Shown here: one piece after another, positions 50,351 to 58,770 of the stretch
How the letters are laid out: each line of letters starts with the position of its first letter
Numbering within the stretch: position 1 is the first letter of the stretch
DNA from: Dactylosporangium sp. AC04546
Lineage (GTDB): Bacteria > Actinomycetota > Actinomycetes > Mycobacteriales > Micromonosporaceae
Assembly (NCBI RefSeq): GCF_022095675.1
Contig: NZ_JAHYSG010000054.1
Location: 16,489 to 80,488, forward strand
Direction of reading: 5' to 3'
DNA length: 64,000 nt
Translations under genes and position numbers: made by a program
The notes under the pieces: generated by a model
The model's database searches: none
Told to the model about the DNA's origin: nothing
Seen by the model: only the letters and a program-made list of their open reading frames with translations

Positions 50351-50764
50351 ATGAGTTGGACCTTCGCGGCGGGCGCGCCGACGCGCAACCGGCGCGATTC
50401 TGCGGACGCCCACATCACGTACGGATGGGCTCCGCTGCACACGTTCCATGGCCTGCTCGCAGTCGAGGAAGGCGTTGAACTGACCGCGATGCGCGGCTTC
50501 GGCGGCACGCGGTCATGGCAAGACGTAGACACGCCGCTGAGGCTGTTCTTCGACCTCCAGTATGTCAACGGAGACCACCCGATCTCGGGCTACCGCACAA
50601 CGGCGGACCGCCTACAAGCCATCTATCTGCGGTGGTCCACCACGGGGCTGCCAGACGATGAGCTGCCGTCTTCGATCAAGAACCTTCAGATTCGCTTGTT
50701 GGAGGGTCTGCTCTCAGTCTTGGACGCTTGCATCGCCCGGGGAGAACGTCTCCGAATCCGCTGA
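50351..50764 (+). CDS. Hypothetical protein, 137 aa
   Basis: Begins MSWTFAAGAPTRNRRDSADA and contains PLHTFHGLLAVEEGVELTAM, LRLFFDLQYVNGDHPI and LQIRLLEGLLSVLDACIARG. TAGCCT ends 6 nt before ATG 50351, which fits a leaderless start. No domain is recognised. It is divergent from the 270-aa hypothetical gene. Confidence 0.6.
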   Translation: MSWTFAAGAPTRNRRDSADAHITYGWAPLHTFHGLLAVEEGVELTAMRGFGGTRSWQDVDTPLRLFFDLQYVNGDHPISGYRTTADRLQAIYLRWSTTGLPDDELPSSIKNLQIRLLEGLLSVLDACIARGERLRIR

Positions 50765-51099
50765 TTACGGACTTGCTCCAAAGCTCAGGAAAGATCCCGT
50801 CGACGGTAGGCATGTCCCCGCTGGGAGCGGCTCAGCAGTTGAGCTCACGCATCCGCACATCGGCATGTCCGGACTCCAGCTCCATTGACTTGGCGTGACG
50901 CTCCGTGACGAGCGGATCGCGGCAAATCCGCGCGCCCGTCCACTGCGAGGCGTGTGCCTCGATTCCGCCCTTCATTACCTCCACGAGAGACACCGACACG
51001 GGTGCGCAGCAGGGCTGCTACAAAGCCGTCAGTCCGGAAGGATGTCTCAGTTATCGGAGAGATCTACTCTCGGCCAGCAACTGCGGACCGGAGGAGCGT
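50765..51099. other. Intergenic stretch with degenerate repeat pieces
   Basis: No gene seen. CACGCATCCGC at 50846-50856 (also at 53562-53572) and GAGCGGATCGCGGC at 50910-50923 are shared with neighbouring gaps. Confidence 0.45.
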
Positions 51100-51647
51100 A
51101 TGCAGGTGGCCTTGTTGGCGGCGCTGTCTGCCCTGATCGGAGTTGTCCTCGGATGGCTTTGGGACACCCGATCGGAGTCCCGGTGCTGGCGCCGTGACCA
51201 GCGGATGCAGAGCTACCAAACGGTGGCTGGGGAGTTCTACCGATATCGGGACGCGATTCGGGAGTTGAGCCGCACACCGCGTCCGGGACAGGTACATGAC
51301 GAAAGTTAGCCGAGGTCCGCAAGCTTCGTACCGACTGGAACCAAAGTCTAGTGACGCTGTGGCTGCAGGGCTCAGAACGGGCAGCAAAGTGCGCCTTGGC
51401 CGTCGATCACCAACTTAGCAAGTTGAGCGAACGGGCGATAGCAGAGGTCATCCCCGACGAGCAGTGGCCGAGGTACCGGGAACCAGCCCTGGCGGCGTAC
51501 GACGACTTCGTCGATGCGATCAGGCACGACCTCAGCCTTCTACCGTTAGAGATACTGCGAGCTGGTGCCGCCACGCGCTCCGTACGGCTGCCCGCCAGTA
51601 CGAGTCCTCAGCATGAAGACGCACCGGATCTCGAAGTCGAGGGTTGA
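51100..51647 (+). pseudogene. Frameshifted single-span membrane protein
   Basis: ATG 51100 has GGAGGAG 5 nt upstream and opens MQVALLAALSALIGVVLGWL, a membrane anchor, followed by a helical part (DQRMQSYQTVAGEFYRYRDAIREL). This frame stops at TAG 51307. The next frame, free of stops after 51299, continues AEVRKLRTDWNQSLVTLWLQ, ALAVDHQLSKLSERAIAEVI and PALAAYDDFVDAIRHDLS to 51647, which reads as the natural helical continuation. A 1-nt change between about 51298 and 51309 would join them. It may be a mutation or, less likely, programmed frameshifting. Confidence 0.55.
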
Positions 51648-51759
51648 GCCCCGCAGTTCTGATCTCACTGATCTCGGCTACGGACACCCTCGCCGGCGAG
51701 GGCCGGCTACGACCAGTGACGAGGGCGCCAACGATCGACGCGCACAGCGGCATGTGCGG

Positions 51760-52293
51760 ATGCAGAGGAGGCCCGACAATAGGTCGGTGTTCAAGCAGCG
51801 TGTGTTGTCCGTGTGGGCTTCGGTGGCGGTCCTGGCCGTCGGCTGGGTCGTGGCGGGCGTGGCACTGATCGCGCAGCGGCAGGCGGAGGCCCAGCAGCGC
51901 CGGGTCGACCGGGCCCCGGCCTGCGAGGCGTCGCAGGTGTTCTCGGGCGTCGACTGCCGTGCTGTGGTCGACGGCACGGTCACCGCGCTCAGCATTCGGC
52001 AGGCCGAGGTCGACACCGGCAGCCGGCATCTGACCCTGGCCGTGTCTCTGCACCAGGTCGACGGCTCCGCACCAGGGACGCCGGTGCGGGTGACCGTGTA
52101 CCGGGGCGCACCGATCCGCCTCGACGGCGACCGCGTTCACATCAACGCGGAGGATTCCCCAGCTGACCGGCTCGCTGACTCCCGCGAATTCGCCCGGGCC
52201 GCGATGTTCCTCGGCACATTCCTGGGCGGTGGGAACCTGATCATCGCCTTGGCGGTTCGCTGGTCGAACCGCCGCCGGCCTACGGTTGGCTGA
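51760..52293 (+). CDS. Two-span membrane protein, 177 aa
   Basis: Resembles small actinobacterial membrane proteins of the Rv1733c type: a first membrane helix (VWASVAVLAVGWVVAGVALIA), a charged coil (QRQAEAQQRRVDR), an extracytoplasmic domain with paired Cys (ACEASQVFSGVDC) and strands (HLTLAVSLHQVDG, GTPVRVTVYRGAPI), and a second helix near the end (AAMFLGTFLGGGNLIIALAV). ATG 51760 is used; GTG 51787 behind AGAGGAGG is the main alternative. Role unknown. Confidence 0.65.
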   Translation: MQRRPDNRSVFKQRVLSVWASVAVLAVGWVVAGVALIAQRQAEAQQRRVDRAPACEASQVFSGVDCRAVVDGTVTALSIRQAEVDTGSRHLTLAVSLHQVDGSAPGTPVRVTVYRGAPIRLDGDRVHINAEDSPADRLADSREFARAAMFLGTFLGGGNLIIALAVRWSNRRRPTVG

Positions 52294-52634
52294 TCTGGTG
52301 AGCGGTGTCGCGAGTCTGCTCGGATTTCGAACCGGGCTCGGGAGACCTTGTCGCGGAAGATCCGCATCACCTCTGCTCGCCCACCCCGCGCCACACCGGC
52401 CCGATGGCATCACCACGGCCCTCCGGCAGGAAAGCGATAACCTTGCATGAACCAGCGTCTTCAATTCGGCTACTTGCGGATACCGAGCGTCGACCAGGCT
52501 CGTCGCGCGGCGTCGCGCGCGGATCGCGGCTCCGCGAACGTGACCTTGCATAGCACCTGCCGCGACGCGGCAGAGCGGGCGTGGCCATAGCGAGCTGTTA
52601 GCGTTGACCCTTCAGCGGGGAGGGAAAAGGCAGA
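52294..52634. other. Intergenic stretch, no gene seen
   Basis: Contains no frame with protein-like composition. The last 20 bp carry the GGGGAGGGAAAAGG ribosome-binding region of the aldo/keto reductase gene. Confidence 0.45.
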
Positions 52635-53474
52635 ATGACATCGACCGCGTTCCGTATCGGAGGAGACCTGGAGGTACGGCGGCTCGGCTTCGGTGCCATG
52701 CACCTGCCGACCGAAGCGGGCCTTGCCCGCGAGTCCTCTCTGATGGTGGTCCGGCGAGCCGTCGAGCTGGGTGTCACGCTGATCGACACCGCTCACCTGT
52801 ACGGCGGGGGAGCCAATGAGGAACTCCTCGCCGAGGCCCTGTACCCCTATCCGAACGGACTGCTCATCACGACCAAGGTCGGCGTTGCGCAATCGGGCCC
52901 TCAGCGCGAGTGGAAACTGGACGGGCGGCCAGCCGTCCTCCGCGCGCAAGTCGAGCATGCGCTGCGCCGACTGCGTGTCGAGCGGATCGAGCTGCTCCAA
53001 CTGCATCGGATCGATCCGGAGACGCCGCTCGTTGACCAACTAGGCACGCTGCGGGATCTGAAGACTGAAGGCAAGATCGGCCGGATTGGCTTGTCAGAGG
53101 TCACCGTCTCCGAACTCAACCAGGCGCGCCAAATCGTTGATGTGGCGAGCGTGCAGAACCGGTACAACCTGCTCGACCGCGAGCATGAGCCCGTCCTCAC
53201 GGCCTGCGAACGGGCAGGGATCGCGTTTCTGCCGTGGCGACCTGTTGCGGCAGGCACGTCGGGAGCGAAGGCGGAAATCGCCGCTGTGGCGTCCGAGGTC
53301 GGTGCCACTCCCACTCAGATTGCGCTCGCCTGGCTCCTCAACCGCTCGCCGGTCATGCTTCCGATTCCCGGCACCGCCCGTGTAGACCATCTGGAGGAGA
53401 ATCTCGCTGCCGAAGGACTCGTCCTGACCCCAGCCCAACGTGCCAGCCTGGACCGGCTACACGAGCCGGCGTAG
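52635..53474 (+). CDS. Aldo/keto reductase, 279 aa
   Basis: NADPH-dependent TIM-barrel oxidoreductase. The catalytic tetrad is visible: Asp in GVTLIDTAHLYGGG, Tyr in the same AHLYG, Lys in GLLITTKVGV and His in ELLQLHRID. The C-terminal cofactor region is PIPGTARVDHLEENLAAEGL. The QNRYNLLDREHEPVLTACE segment is typical of AKR families acting on small carbonyl compounds. ATG 52635 follows GGGAGGGAAAAGG. Third codon positions are less uniformly G/C than in the first 40 kb, judged by eye. Confidence 0.92.
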   Translation: MTSTAFRIGGDLEVRRLGFGAMHLPTEAGLARESSLMVVRRAVELGVTLIDTAHLYGGGANEELLAEALYPYPNGLLITTKVGVAQSGPQREWKLDGRPAVLRAQVEHALRRLRVERIELLQLHRIDPETPLVDQLGTLRDLKTEGKIGRIGLSEVTVSELNQARQIVDVASVQNRYNLLDREHEPVLTACERAGIAFLPWRPVAAGTSGAKAEIAAVASEVGATPTQIALAWLLNRSPVMLPIPGTARVDHLEENLAAEGLVLTPAQRASLDRLHEPA

Positions 53475-53504
53475 GCCCTGTCACGCTCGCGCGGCGACGC
53501 ACTC

Positions 53505-53526
53505 TCATCGGCAGTTCAGCGCACCG
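53505..53526 (+). repeat. Dispersed 22-bp repeat, family A copy 2
   Basis: Identical to 48586-48607 over 22 bp and in the same orientation. It lies 30 bp after the aldo/keto reductase stop. Confidence 0.7.
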
Positions 53527-53564
53527 ACCGACACCTTCGCACCGTCCGGTGACCGAGTAAGCAC

Positions 53565-53585
53565 GCATCCGCTCATGGCCGCCGA
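53565..53585 (-). repeat. Dispersed 21-bp repeat, family B copy 2
   Basis: Exact reverse complement of 49192-49212, only 38 bp from the family A copy, suggesting the two pieces belong to one element about 80 bp long. Confidence 0.7.
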
Positions 53586-53613
53586 CCGTGAGCGTTGGCC
53601 GGCACGACTGGAG

Positions 53614-54061
53614 TCATGCCCCGTCAAGGATGAGGAGTGCGGTTCGCGCTGGTACGGCCACTTTGTCCTCCTGATCACCGACGAGCCGGTCAAGCGAGTC
53701 TCGGGATACGGCTTGAAGCAGCTCGCGAAGCCGGTACGTAACGTCGGTCGTACACTGCCTCGTCGCGCGTTGCGGCTTCATCGGCGAGGAGCTGTAGCCC
53801 GCCGAACGAGCCGGCGTGCATCGACAGCCCGACCAGAGCCCACCGGGCTGTCTCGTCCGAGGGATTCCGGTCCACGCATCTGTGGGCGAAATTCTCGACC
53901 TTGTACCACGTCGTGCGATGGTTGGTGCGGGACCAGAACGCGTCGCTTCGGGGCAGCGACTCCAGACGTGACCACATGCGCCGCAGCGCCCGATTGACCC
54001 GGTCGATGAGCGCGTCGTCCTCGAACACGCCACCCGCCCGCGCCAGGCCACCGCTGTTCAC
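53614..54061 (-). pseudogene. Frameshifted hypothetical protein
   Basis: From GTG 54061 the frame reads VNSGGLARAGGVFEDDALID, RVNRALRRMWSRLESLP and DAFWSRTNHRTTWYKVENFA, and later ARWALVGLSMHAGSFGG and DEAATRDEAVYDRRY, all plausible. It then degenerates, while the adjoining frame continues YRLRELLQAVSRDSLDRLVG and DQEDKVAVPARTALLILDG to a stop at 53614. A 1-nt shift near 53730 would join them into one protein of about 148 residues. Family unknown. It is upstream of the tet-like gene on the opposite strand. Confidence 0.42.
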
Positions 54062-54203
54062 TCGGCGATTGTCGCAGTACCCGGTGCGCCGGGTTGCTCG
54101 GCGTATGGACGGCTGGAGCTTCAAGTGCATTAATTCGGTCGTGCCCGGGAAACTCGATGTGATTTCCTGGTACGCGAGCACGTCCATCGAGCAAGGAGCA
54201 GAC

Positions 54204-54335
54204 ATGCGAGCGACGTTCACCTCTTTCGGAGCTCTGTTGCCCATTCGCTCGAAGGACGTGACGTTTGTCTTCGTATCCGCTGCGCACTGTGCGCACGCTC
54301 AATCTCGGGATTCTGGCGCATGTCGACGCCGGTAA
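54204..54335 (+). CDS. Possible 43-aa leader ORF overlapping the ribosomal-protection gene
   Basis: ATG 54204 stands 5 nt after AAGGAG, the best ribosome-binding site in the region. It encodes MRATFTSFGALLPIRSKDVT, then VFVSAAHCAHAQ, and stops at 54335, inside the larger gene in a different frame. Known tetracycline ribosomal-protection genes can be preceded by leader peptides that control expression, so this may be one. It may also be a chance frame. Confidence 0.4.
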   Translation: MRATFTSFGALLPIRSKDVTFVFVSAAHCAHAQSRDSGACRRR

Positions 54336-56151
54336 GACCACTCTGACCGAGCGGCTGCTCCACGCGGCCGGGGTCATCGACCAGCTCGGCAGCGTCGACT
54401 CTGGCACGACCCAGACGGACTCGCTGGCGCTGGAGCGCCAGCGGGGCATCACCATTCGCTCGGCCGTCGCATCGCTGCGCATCGGCAGCACCGAGGTCAA
54501 CATCATCGACACGCCGGGGCACCCTGATTTCATCGCCGAGGTCGACAGGGTTCTCGGCGTGCTCGACGGGGCCGTGCTGGTCGTGTCCGCCGTCGAGGGC
54601 GTCCAGCCGCAGACCCGCCTGCTGATGCGGGCGCTGCGGCGGCTGTGCGTACCCACACTGATCTTCATCAACAAGACGGATCGGCGCGGCGCCGACGCGC
54701 AGCGCGTCTCCGCGGAGATCGCGCGGCGCCTGGACGTGACGGTGGTGCCCGCCATCGCGCCCACCGCGGCTCTGGCCGACGCATTGACCAGTGCGGACGA
54801 TGCGCTGCTCCGGGAGTACGTGGAGGATGAGGCGAGCCTGACGGCCCGGCGGCTGCGCGCCGAACTGGCGGCGCAGACGGCCCGGTGCGCCGTGCACCCG
54901 GTGTTCGAGGGTTCGGCGATGACCGGAGCCGGGGTGGACGAGCTGATGGCGGGCCTGGCGGATCTGCTGCCCACGGCCGCCGGCGAGCCCGCCCGGCCGC
55001 TGTGGGGCCGGATCTTCAAGGTGGAGCGAGGACCCGCCGGCGAGAAGGTGGCCTACGTGCGTATGTTCGACGGCGAGCTGCAGGTACGCGATCATCCGAC
55101 CGGCGGCCGCGACCGGATCACGGCGATCCACATGCTCGAGAACGGCGTGTGGGTGCGGCGCGACACGGTGGCAGCGGGCCAGATCGCGGCGCTCCGCGGC
55201 CTCGCGGGCGTTCGCGTCGGAGACACCCTGGGCGACAGCGCCACGCAGATGGACCACCACTTCGCGCCGCCGATGCTGGAAGCTCTCGCCGTTCCCCGCC
55301 GCCCGGAGGACGGCGGGCGGCTGCGCTCGGCGCTGTTGCTGCTGGCCGAGCAGGATCCGCTGATCAACGTACGCGCGGACGAGCGTGACGGCACGGCCGT
55401 GTCGCTCTACGGCGAGGTACAGAAGGAGGTCATCCAGACCACCCTGGCCGCCGACTTCGGTGTCGACGCAGACTTCCTGCCGACCACGACCCTGTGCGTG
55501 GAGCGGCCGAAAGCGATCGGCGAGGGGCTGAAGCGGCTGAACACGCCGTCGAATCCCTACCAGGCCACGATCGGGTTGCGGGTCGAGCCGGGACCGTCCG
55601 GCTCGGGCGTGACGGTGCATGTGCCCGTGGACTACCGGCTAGCGCCGCTCTACGTCTACCGGACGCTGGAGCTGTTCCAGGAGGCGATGGGCGACTACGT
55701 CCGCGACGCGCTCGCGGCCGGTCCGCACGGGTGGCCGGTGACCGATTGTGTGGTGACGATGACCGACTCGGGCTACAGCGTCGCCGACGGGCCGCCGTCG
55801 CTGCGCGGGCCGACGAGCACGGCACAGGATTTCCGTAAGCTCACGCCGATCGTCGTGGCTCAGGCGCTGGCCGCCGGCGGGACGATCGTCTGCGAACCGC
55901 TGGCCCGGGTGACCATCGAAGTGCCCGCGCGGGCGCCCAGCGGAGTGCTGAGCCTGCTCAGCAAACTGGGGGCGACGGTGGAGGACCAGGTGGTTCGTGC
56001 GGACGAGATGGTGATCGTGGCGGTTCTGACCGCAGCGGACGCTCAGGAGCTACACCGGATGCTGCCGGAGGTGACCGGCGGCGAAGGGGTGTTCGAGGCC
56101 GCGTTCGCCGGTCATCGCCCGGTCCGTGGAAAGCCACCGCGCCGTGGATGA
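54265..56151 (+). CDS. Tetracycline-type ribosomal protection GTPase (OtrA/Tet(M)-like), 628 aa
   Basis: EF-G-like translation GTPase that releases tetracycline from the ribosome. G1 is LAHVDAGKTTLTERLLH, the G2 region is ERQRGITIRSAVAS, G3 is IIDTPGHPDFIAEVDRVL, and G4 is FINKTDRRGADAQ. DGAVLVVSAVEGVQPQTR and the C-terminal EF-G domains (DLNVRADERDG-like LINVRADERDGTAVSLYGEVQKEV) follow the RPP order; YEGVF-like TGGEGVFEAAFAGH is near the end. TTG 54265 has GAAGGA 8 nt upstream; GTG 54289 is an alternative start. The absence of EF-G length (about 700) agrees with RPP. A fusidic-acid or other EF-G relative is less likely. Confidence 0.9.
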   Translation: MSSYPLRTVRTLNLGILAHVDAGKTTLTERLLHAAGVIDQLGSVDSGTTQTDSLALERQRGITIRSAVASLRIGSTEVNIIDTPGHPDFIAEVDRVLGVLDGAVLVVSAVEGVQPQTRLLMRALRRLCVPTLIFINKTDRRGADAQRVSAEIARRLDVTVVPAIAPTAALADALTSADDALLREYVEDEASLTARRLRAELAAQTARCAVHPVFEGSAMTGAGVDELMAGLADLLPTAAGEPARPLWGRIFKVERGPAGEKVAYVRMFDGELQVRDHPTGGRDRITAIHMLENGVWVRRDTVAAGQIAALRGLAGVRVGDTLGDSATQMDHHFAPPMLEALAVPRRPEDGGRLRSALLLLAEQDPLINVRADERDGTAVSLYGEVQKEVIQTTLAADFGVDADFLPTTTLCVERPKAIGEGLKRLNTPSNPYQATIGLRVEPGPSGSGVTVHVPVDYRLAPLYVYRTLELFQEAMGDYVRDALAAGPHGWPVTDCVVTMTDSGYSVADGPPSLRGPTSTAQDFRKLTPIVVAQALAAGGTIVCEPLARVTIEVPARAPSGVLSLLSKLGATVEDQVVRADEMVIVAVLTAADAQELHRMLPEVTGGEGVFEAAFAGHRPVRGKPPRRG

Positions 56152-56319
56152 AGCCTGACGCCCGCCATGGCCGGCTGGCCGTTTGGTGAGTTCCGGTCCC
56201 GCTGCTCGGCGGCGGGTTTCTGTGGTCGCGACCTCCGGACCCACTCGGATCGCATCGGTGGTGTTGCGCAACAGGCGCCGTGCGAGACCTGTTGGCTTGG
56301 CTAAGTCGGCCGATGCTGG

Positions 56320-57147
56320 TCAAACGAGTGTCCGGTCGCTGCTTCGTGGGTCTTCGACCCGACGGTTGCGGTAGATGTCACCCTGGTTGGCCTCGGCACG
56401 CCATGGGCGGGCCAGGTCGAGCGCGATGTGGAACTCCGGCGCATCGCGATCCAGGACAACGGTGGCCAGTTGCTCCGGGGCTGAGACTGCGGTCAACTCG
56501 CTTCCGTCGGGGCCGATGATCGCCGAGGACATCAGATCGGCGCTTTGCGCGGGAACCGACAGACTGAGCCAGTAGTTCTGGATCGCGGCGTGTGCCTGGG
56601 CCTTACGGAAAAAGATCTTGTCGACGGGCCAAGCGGACAGCAGCAGGCAGTCCACGCCGAGGCGGTCGTACTCGGCGAACAGTTGCGGGAAGTTGACCTC
56701 GATGCAGATGGCCAGGCCGAATCGATACCCATCGATGTCGAAGGTGATCGGTTCGAAGCCGGGGCTGTAGAAGCGGGTGATCTCGGTGTTGGAGCAGAAG
56801 CGCTTGTCGTAGCGGGTGACGACCTGCCCCTGGTCGGAGATCACATAGAGGCTGTTGTGGGGGCGGTTCGGCGGCGTGAGCGGATGCGCCGAACCCAGCA
56901 CGACCCACATCCCGAGTTCGGCGGCCAGATCTGCTACCGAGTTGAGTTCGTCACGGACGGCGGCCCAGTCGACGGCGGCCCAGTCAGCGATCTGTTCCTT
57001 GGCATATCCGGACAGGAATCCCTCGGGAAACTGGATCAGTCGGACATCCGCCGCGGCAGCTTCACGCATCAACTCGCGGACGATGCGGCCGTTCTCGCGG
57101 GCGTCGGCAGTTCCGGCGGGTTGAGTGGTGGCGATCGTCAGCGTCAT
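56320..57147 (-). CDS. Carbon-nitrogen hydrolase (nitrilase superfamily), 275 aa
   Basis: The Glu-Lys-Cys triad is visible: Glu in LIQFPEGFLSGYA, Lys in VTRYDKRFCSNTE, Cys in RFGLAICIEVNFPQL. LGMWVVLGSAHPLTPPNRPHNSLYVI is the usual intervening strand. Substrate could be an amide, nitrile or omega-amide. ATG 57147 has GGAAGGA 8 nt upstream and overlaps the GNAT stop (ATGA), so it is the second gene of a two-gene operon. It converges with the RPP gene, 168 bp away, without an obvious hairpin in between. Confidence 0.9.
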   Translation of the reverse strand: MTLTIATTQPAGTADARENGRIVRELMREAAAADVRLIQFPEGFLSGYAKEQIADWAAVDWAAVRDELNSVADLAAELGMWVVLGSAHPLTPPNRPHNSLYVISDQGQVVTRYDKRFCSNTEITRFYSPGFEPITFDIDGYRFGLAICIEVNFPQLFAEYDRLGVDCLLLSAWPVDKIFFRKAQAHAAIQNYWLSLSVPAQSADLMSSAIIGPDGSELTAVSAPEQLATVVLDRDAPEFHIALDLARPWRAEANQGDIYRNRRVEDPRSSDRTLV

Positions 57148-57614
57148 CGCGGCATCCTTCCACGCCGGCCGCTCGGCGTGCTGTCCATGAGGAACTCGTC
57201 GCCGTTCTGGCCAACGCGACGGAATCCGGCCTTTTCCCATGCGCGTACTGCGCGGGCGTTCGTTGCAGCTGGGTCGGCGGTTACCCGGGTCCAGTGCAGG
57301 TTGCGCAGGACGTGATTCGCCAGCGCGTCGGCGGCGTCAGGCCCGAAGCCTCGTCCACGCCAGCGCGGATCGAGGATGAGGTCGATGCCGCCCTCGGTCG
57401 TTCCGGCATGCCAGTACTGGGCGTAGCCGATCGGTACGTCGCCCACCAGGACGACATAGGACCCCACGTCTGGTCGACGGCGTCCGACGTACTTCGCGGC
57501 CAGGTCGCTGCCTTGCTGAGCCACTTCGAAATTGGACCACATCCGCTGATGCTCCTGGCGCGCCGGCCGGAGCCGGGTTTGAGGTTGCCTTCGTCTAACC
57601 TTCGCGCCGGACAT
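57144..57614 (-). CDS. GNAT acetyltransferase, aminoglycoside 6'-N-acetyltransferase-like, 156 aa
   Basis: Acetyl-CoA binding loop LDPRWRGRGFGPDAADALANHVL (R/QxxGxG) after VVLVGDVPIGYAQYWHAGTTEGGIDL, then TADPAATNARAVRAWEKAGFRRVG, the classical GNAT order. The EGGIDLILDPRWRGRGFGPDA block resembles AAC(6') and related enzymes, so an aminoglycoside or small-amine substrate is possible. ATG 57614 gives RLRPARQEHQRMW at the N-terminus, the usual GNAT start; ATG 57542 would give only 132 residues. The gene is divergent from SMI1/KNR4. Confidence 0.8.
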   Translation of the reverse strand: MSGAKVRRRQPQTRLRPARQEHQRMWSNFEVAQQGSDLAAKYVGRRRPDVGSYVVLVGDVPIGYAQYWHAGTTEGGIDLILDPRWRGRGFGPDAADALANHVLRNLHWTRVTADPAATNARAVRAWEKAGFRRVGQNGDEFLMDSTPSGRRGRMPR

Positions 57615-57644
57615 CGATACCGCGCGCATGACACCATGATCGGT

Positions 57645-58151
57645 ATGGCGTCGTTCGAACAGGTCGCGGCCGGTTTCTGGCACCCGGAGATTGAACACCT
57701 TCGGCTGCCCCCGCTGACGGACGAGTTGGTCATCGACGCGGAGAGAAACCTCGGCGTTGCCTTGCCGCTCGATCTCCTCCATCTACTGTGGACACAAAAC
57801 GGCGGTGTCATCGCCGACGCGTGGGATGCATGCCCGGCCGACACGACCTTCTACGCGGACGATCACGTTCCCTTCGAACACCTCTACGGGATCGCCCCGG
57901 CCGGGCAAGCTGGGACCATAACGCTGCTCGACACCCCGTATCTGGTGCAGGAATGGGACCTTCCGTCACCAGTGGTCCTGCTCAGCGGTCAGGGTCACTA
58001 CTGGCTCGCCCTCGACTACCGAGACTGCGGACCAGAAGGAAATCCACCGGTCGTGTGGATCGACAACGAGATGAAACACGAACTCTCGCTCGCGCCCAAC
58101 TTCCGCACGTTCGTCGAGCGCCTGACAGCATCGGCCGCCTTCCCCGAGTAG
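57645..58151 (+). CDS. SMI1/KNR4 (SUKH) family protein, 168 aa
   Basis: SUKH-fold protein: FWHPEIEHLRLPPLTDELVIDAERNLGVALPLDLLHLLWTQNGG is the hallmark N-terminal helix plus (L/I)P.(Y/D)...L..NGG motif. Later come FYADDHVPFEHLYGIAP and SPVVLLSGQGHYWLALDYRDCGPEG with VVWIDNE, all typical. In bacteria many SUKH proteins are immunity proteins against polymorphic toxins; no toxin is nearby. ATG 57645 is chosen; ATG 57636 is in frame. Divergent from the GNAT gene. Confidence 0.9.
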   Translation: MASFEQVAAGFWHPEIEHLRLPPLTDELVIDAERNLGVALPLDLLHLLWTQNGGVIADAWDACPADTTFYADDHVPFEHLYGIAPAGQAGTITLLDTPYLVQEWDLPSPVVLLSGQGHYWLALDYRDCGPEGNPPVVWIDNEMKHELSLAPNFRTFVERLTASAAFPE

Positions 58152-58168
58152 CGCACACCGAAACGTGC

Positions 58169-58597
58169 CTAGGGCAGTGCAGATGTGTACTGCCGTGAGA
58201 TGCGCAGCTGATCGACGATCGGCTCGCACGGGCACGTGGAGGCGACATCGTTCATGAGGTCGACGACCCGTATGGTCAGCAGCACCATGAGCAACAGCCC
58301 GAGCGCCATGCCACTGAGCAGCGCCGCCAGGCCTCGTCGCTGACGCCGCCGCGACCGCACCACGGCTACCACCGGCACGACCACCGAGGTCACTATCGCT
58401 ACCAGGTAGGCCACACCAAGGCCGCCGGCCAACTGATCGCCCGCGTCAGCGCCGCCGGCGAACAGCCCCACGTAGCCGAACGCCACGAGCGCGACCAGAT
58501 ACCCGAACAGGCCAACTATGAAGTTGGTGACGAAACCGGTTCCAGCCGGGCCGTCAACGGTGTCTCGGCCGCCGCTTGCCGAGTGGCGTGTCTCCAC
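58169..58597 (-). CDS. Small polytopic membrane protein, 142 aa
   Basis: Predicted four membrane spans: FIVGLFGYLVALVAFGYVGLF, LGVAYLVAIVTSVVVPVVAVV, LAALLSGMALGLLLMVLLTI and a weaker first one. RSRRRQRRG after span three marks the cytoplasmic side. The C-terminal end CPCEPIVDQL contains two Cys. Unrecognised family. It converges with SMI1/KNR4 (17-bp gap) and starts at GTG 58597. Confidence 0.65.
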   Translation of the reverse strand: METRHSASGGRDTVDGPAGTGFVTNFIVGLFGYLVALVAFGYVGLFAGGADAGDQLAGGLGVAYLVAIVTSVVVPVVAVVRSRRRQRRGLAALLSGMALGLLLMVLLTIRVVDLMNDVASTCPCEPIVDQLRISRQYTSALP

Positions 58598-58770
58598 CCG
58601 AGCAACCTAACGCTGACCATCCACAGCATCGTGATCAACGCGTGGAGATCCCGTGGAGACTGCCACCGTCGCCGACGGTGCGGCAAACCATGAATCCATA
58701 CGCGTTAGTTCACGGTCCCAGCAGCCAGCCTGAAGCGCACATCGGTGCATCTAGCCGGTACGGTGCGCCG

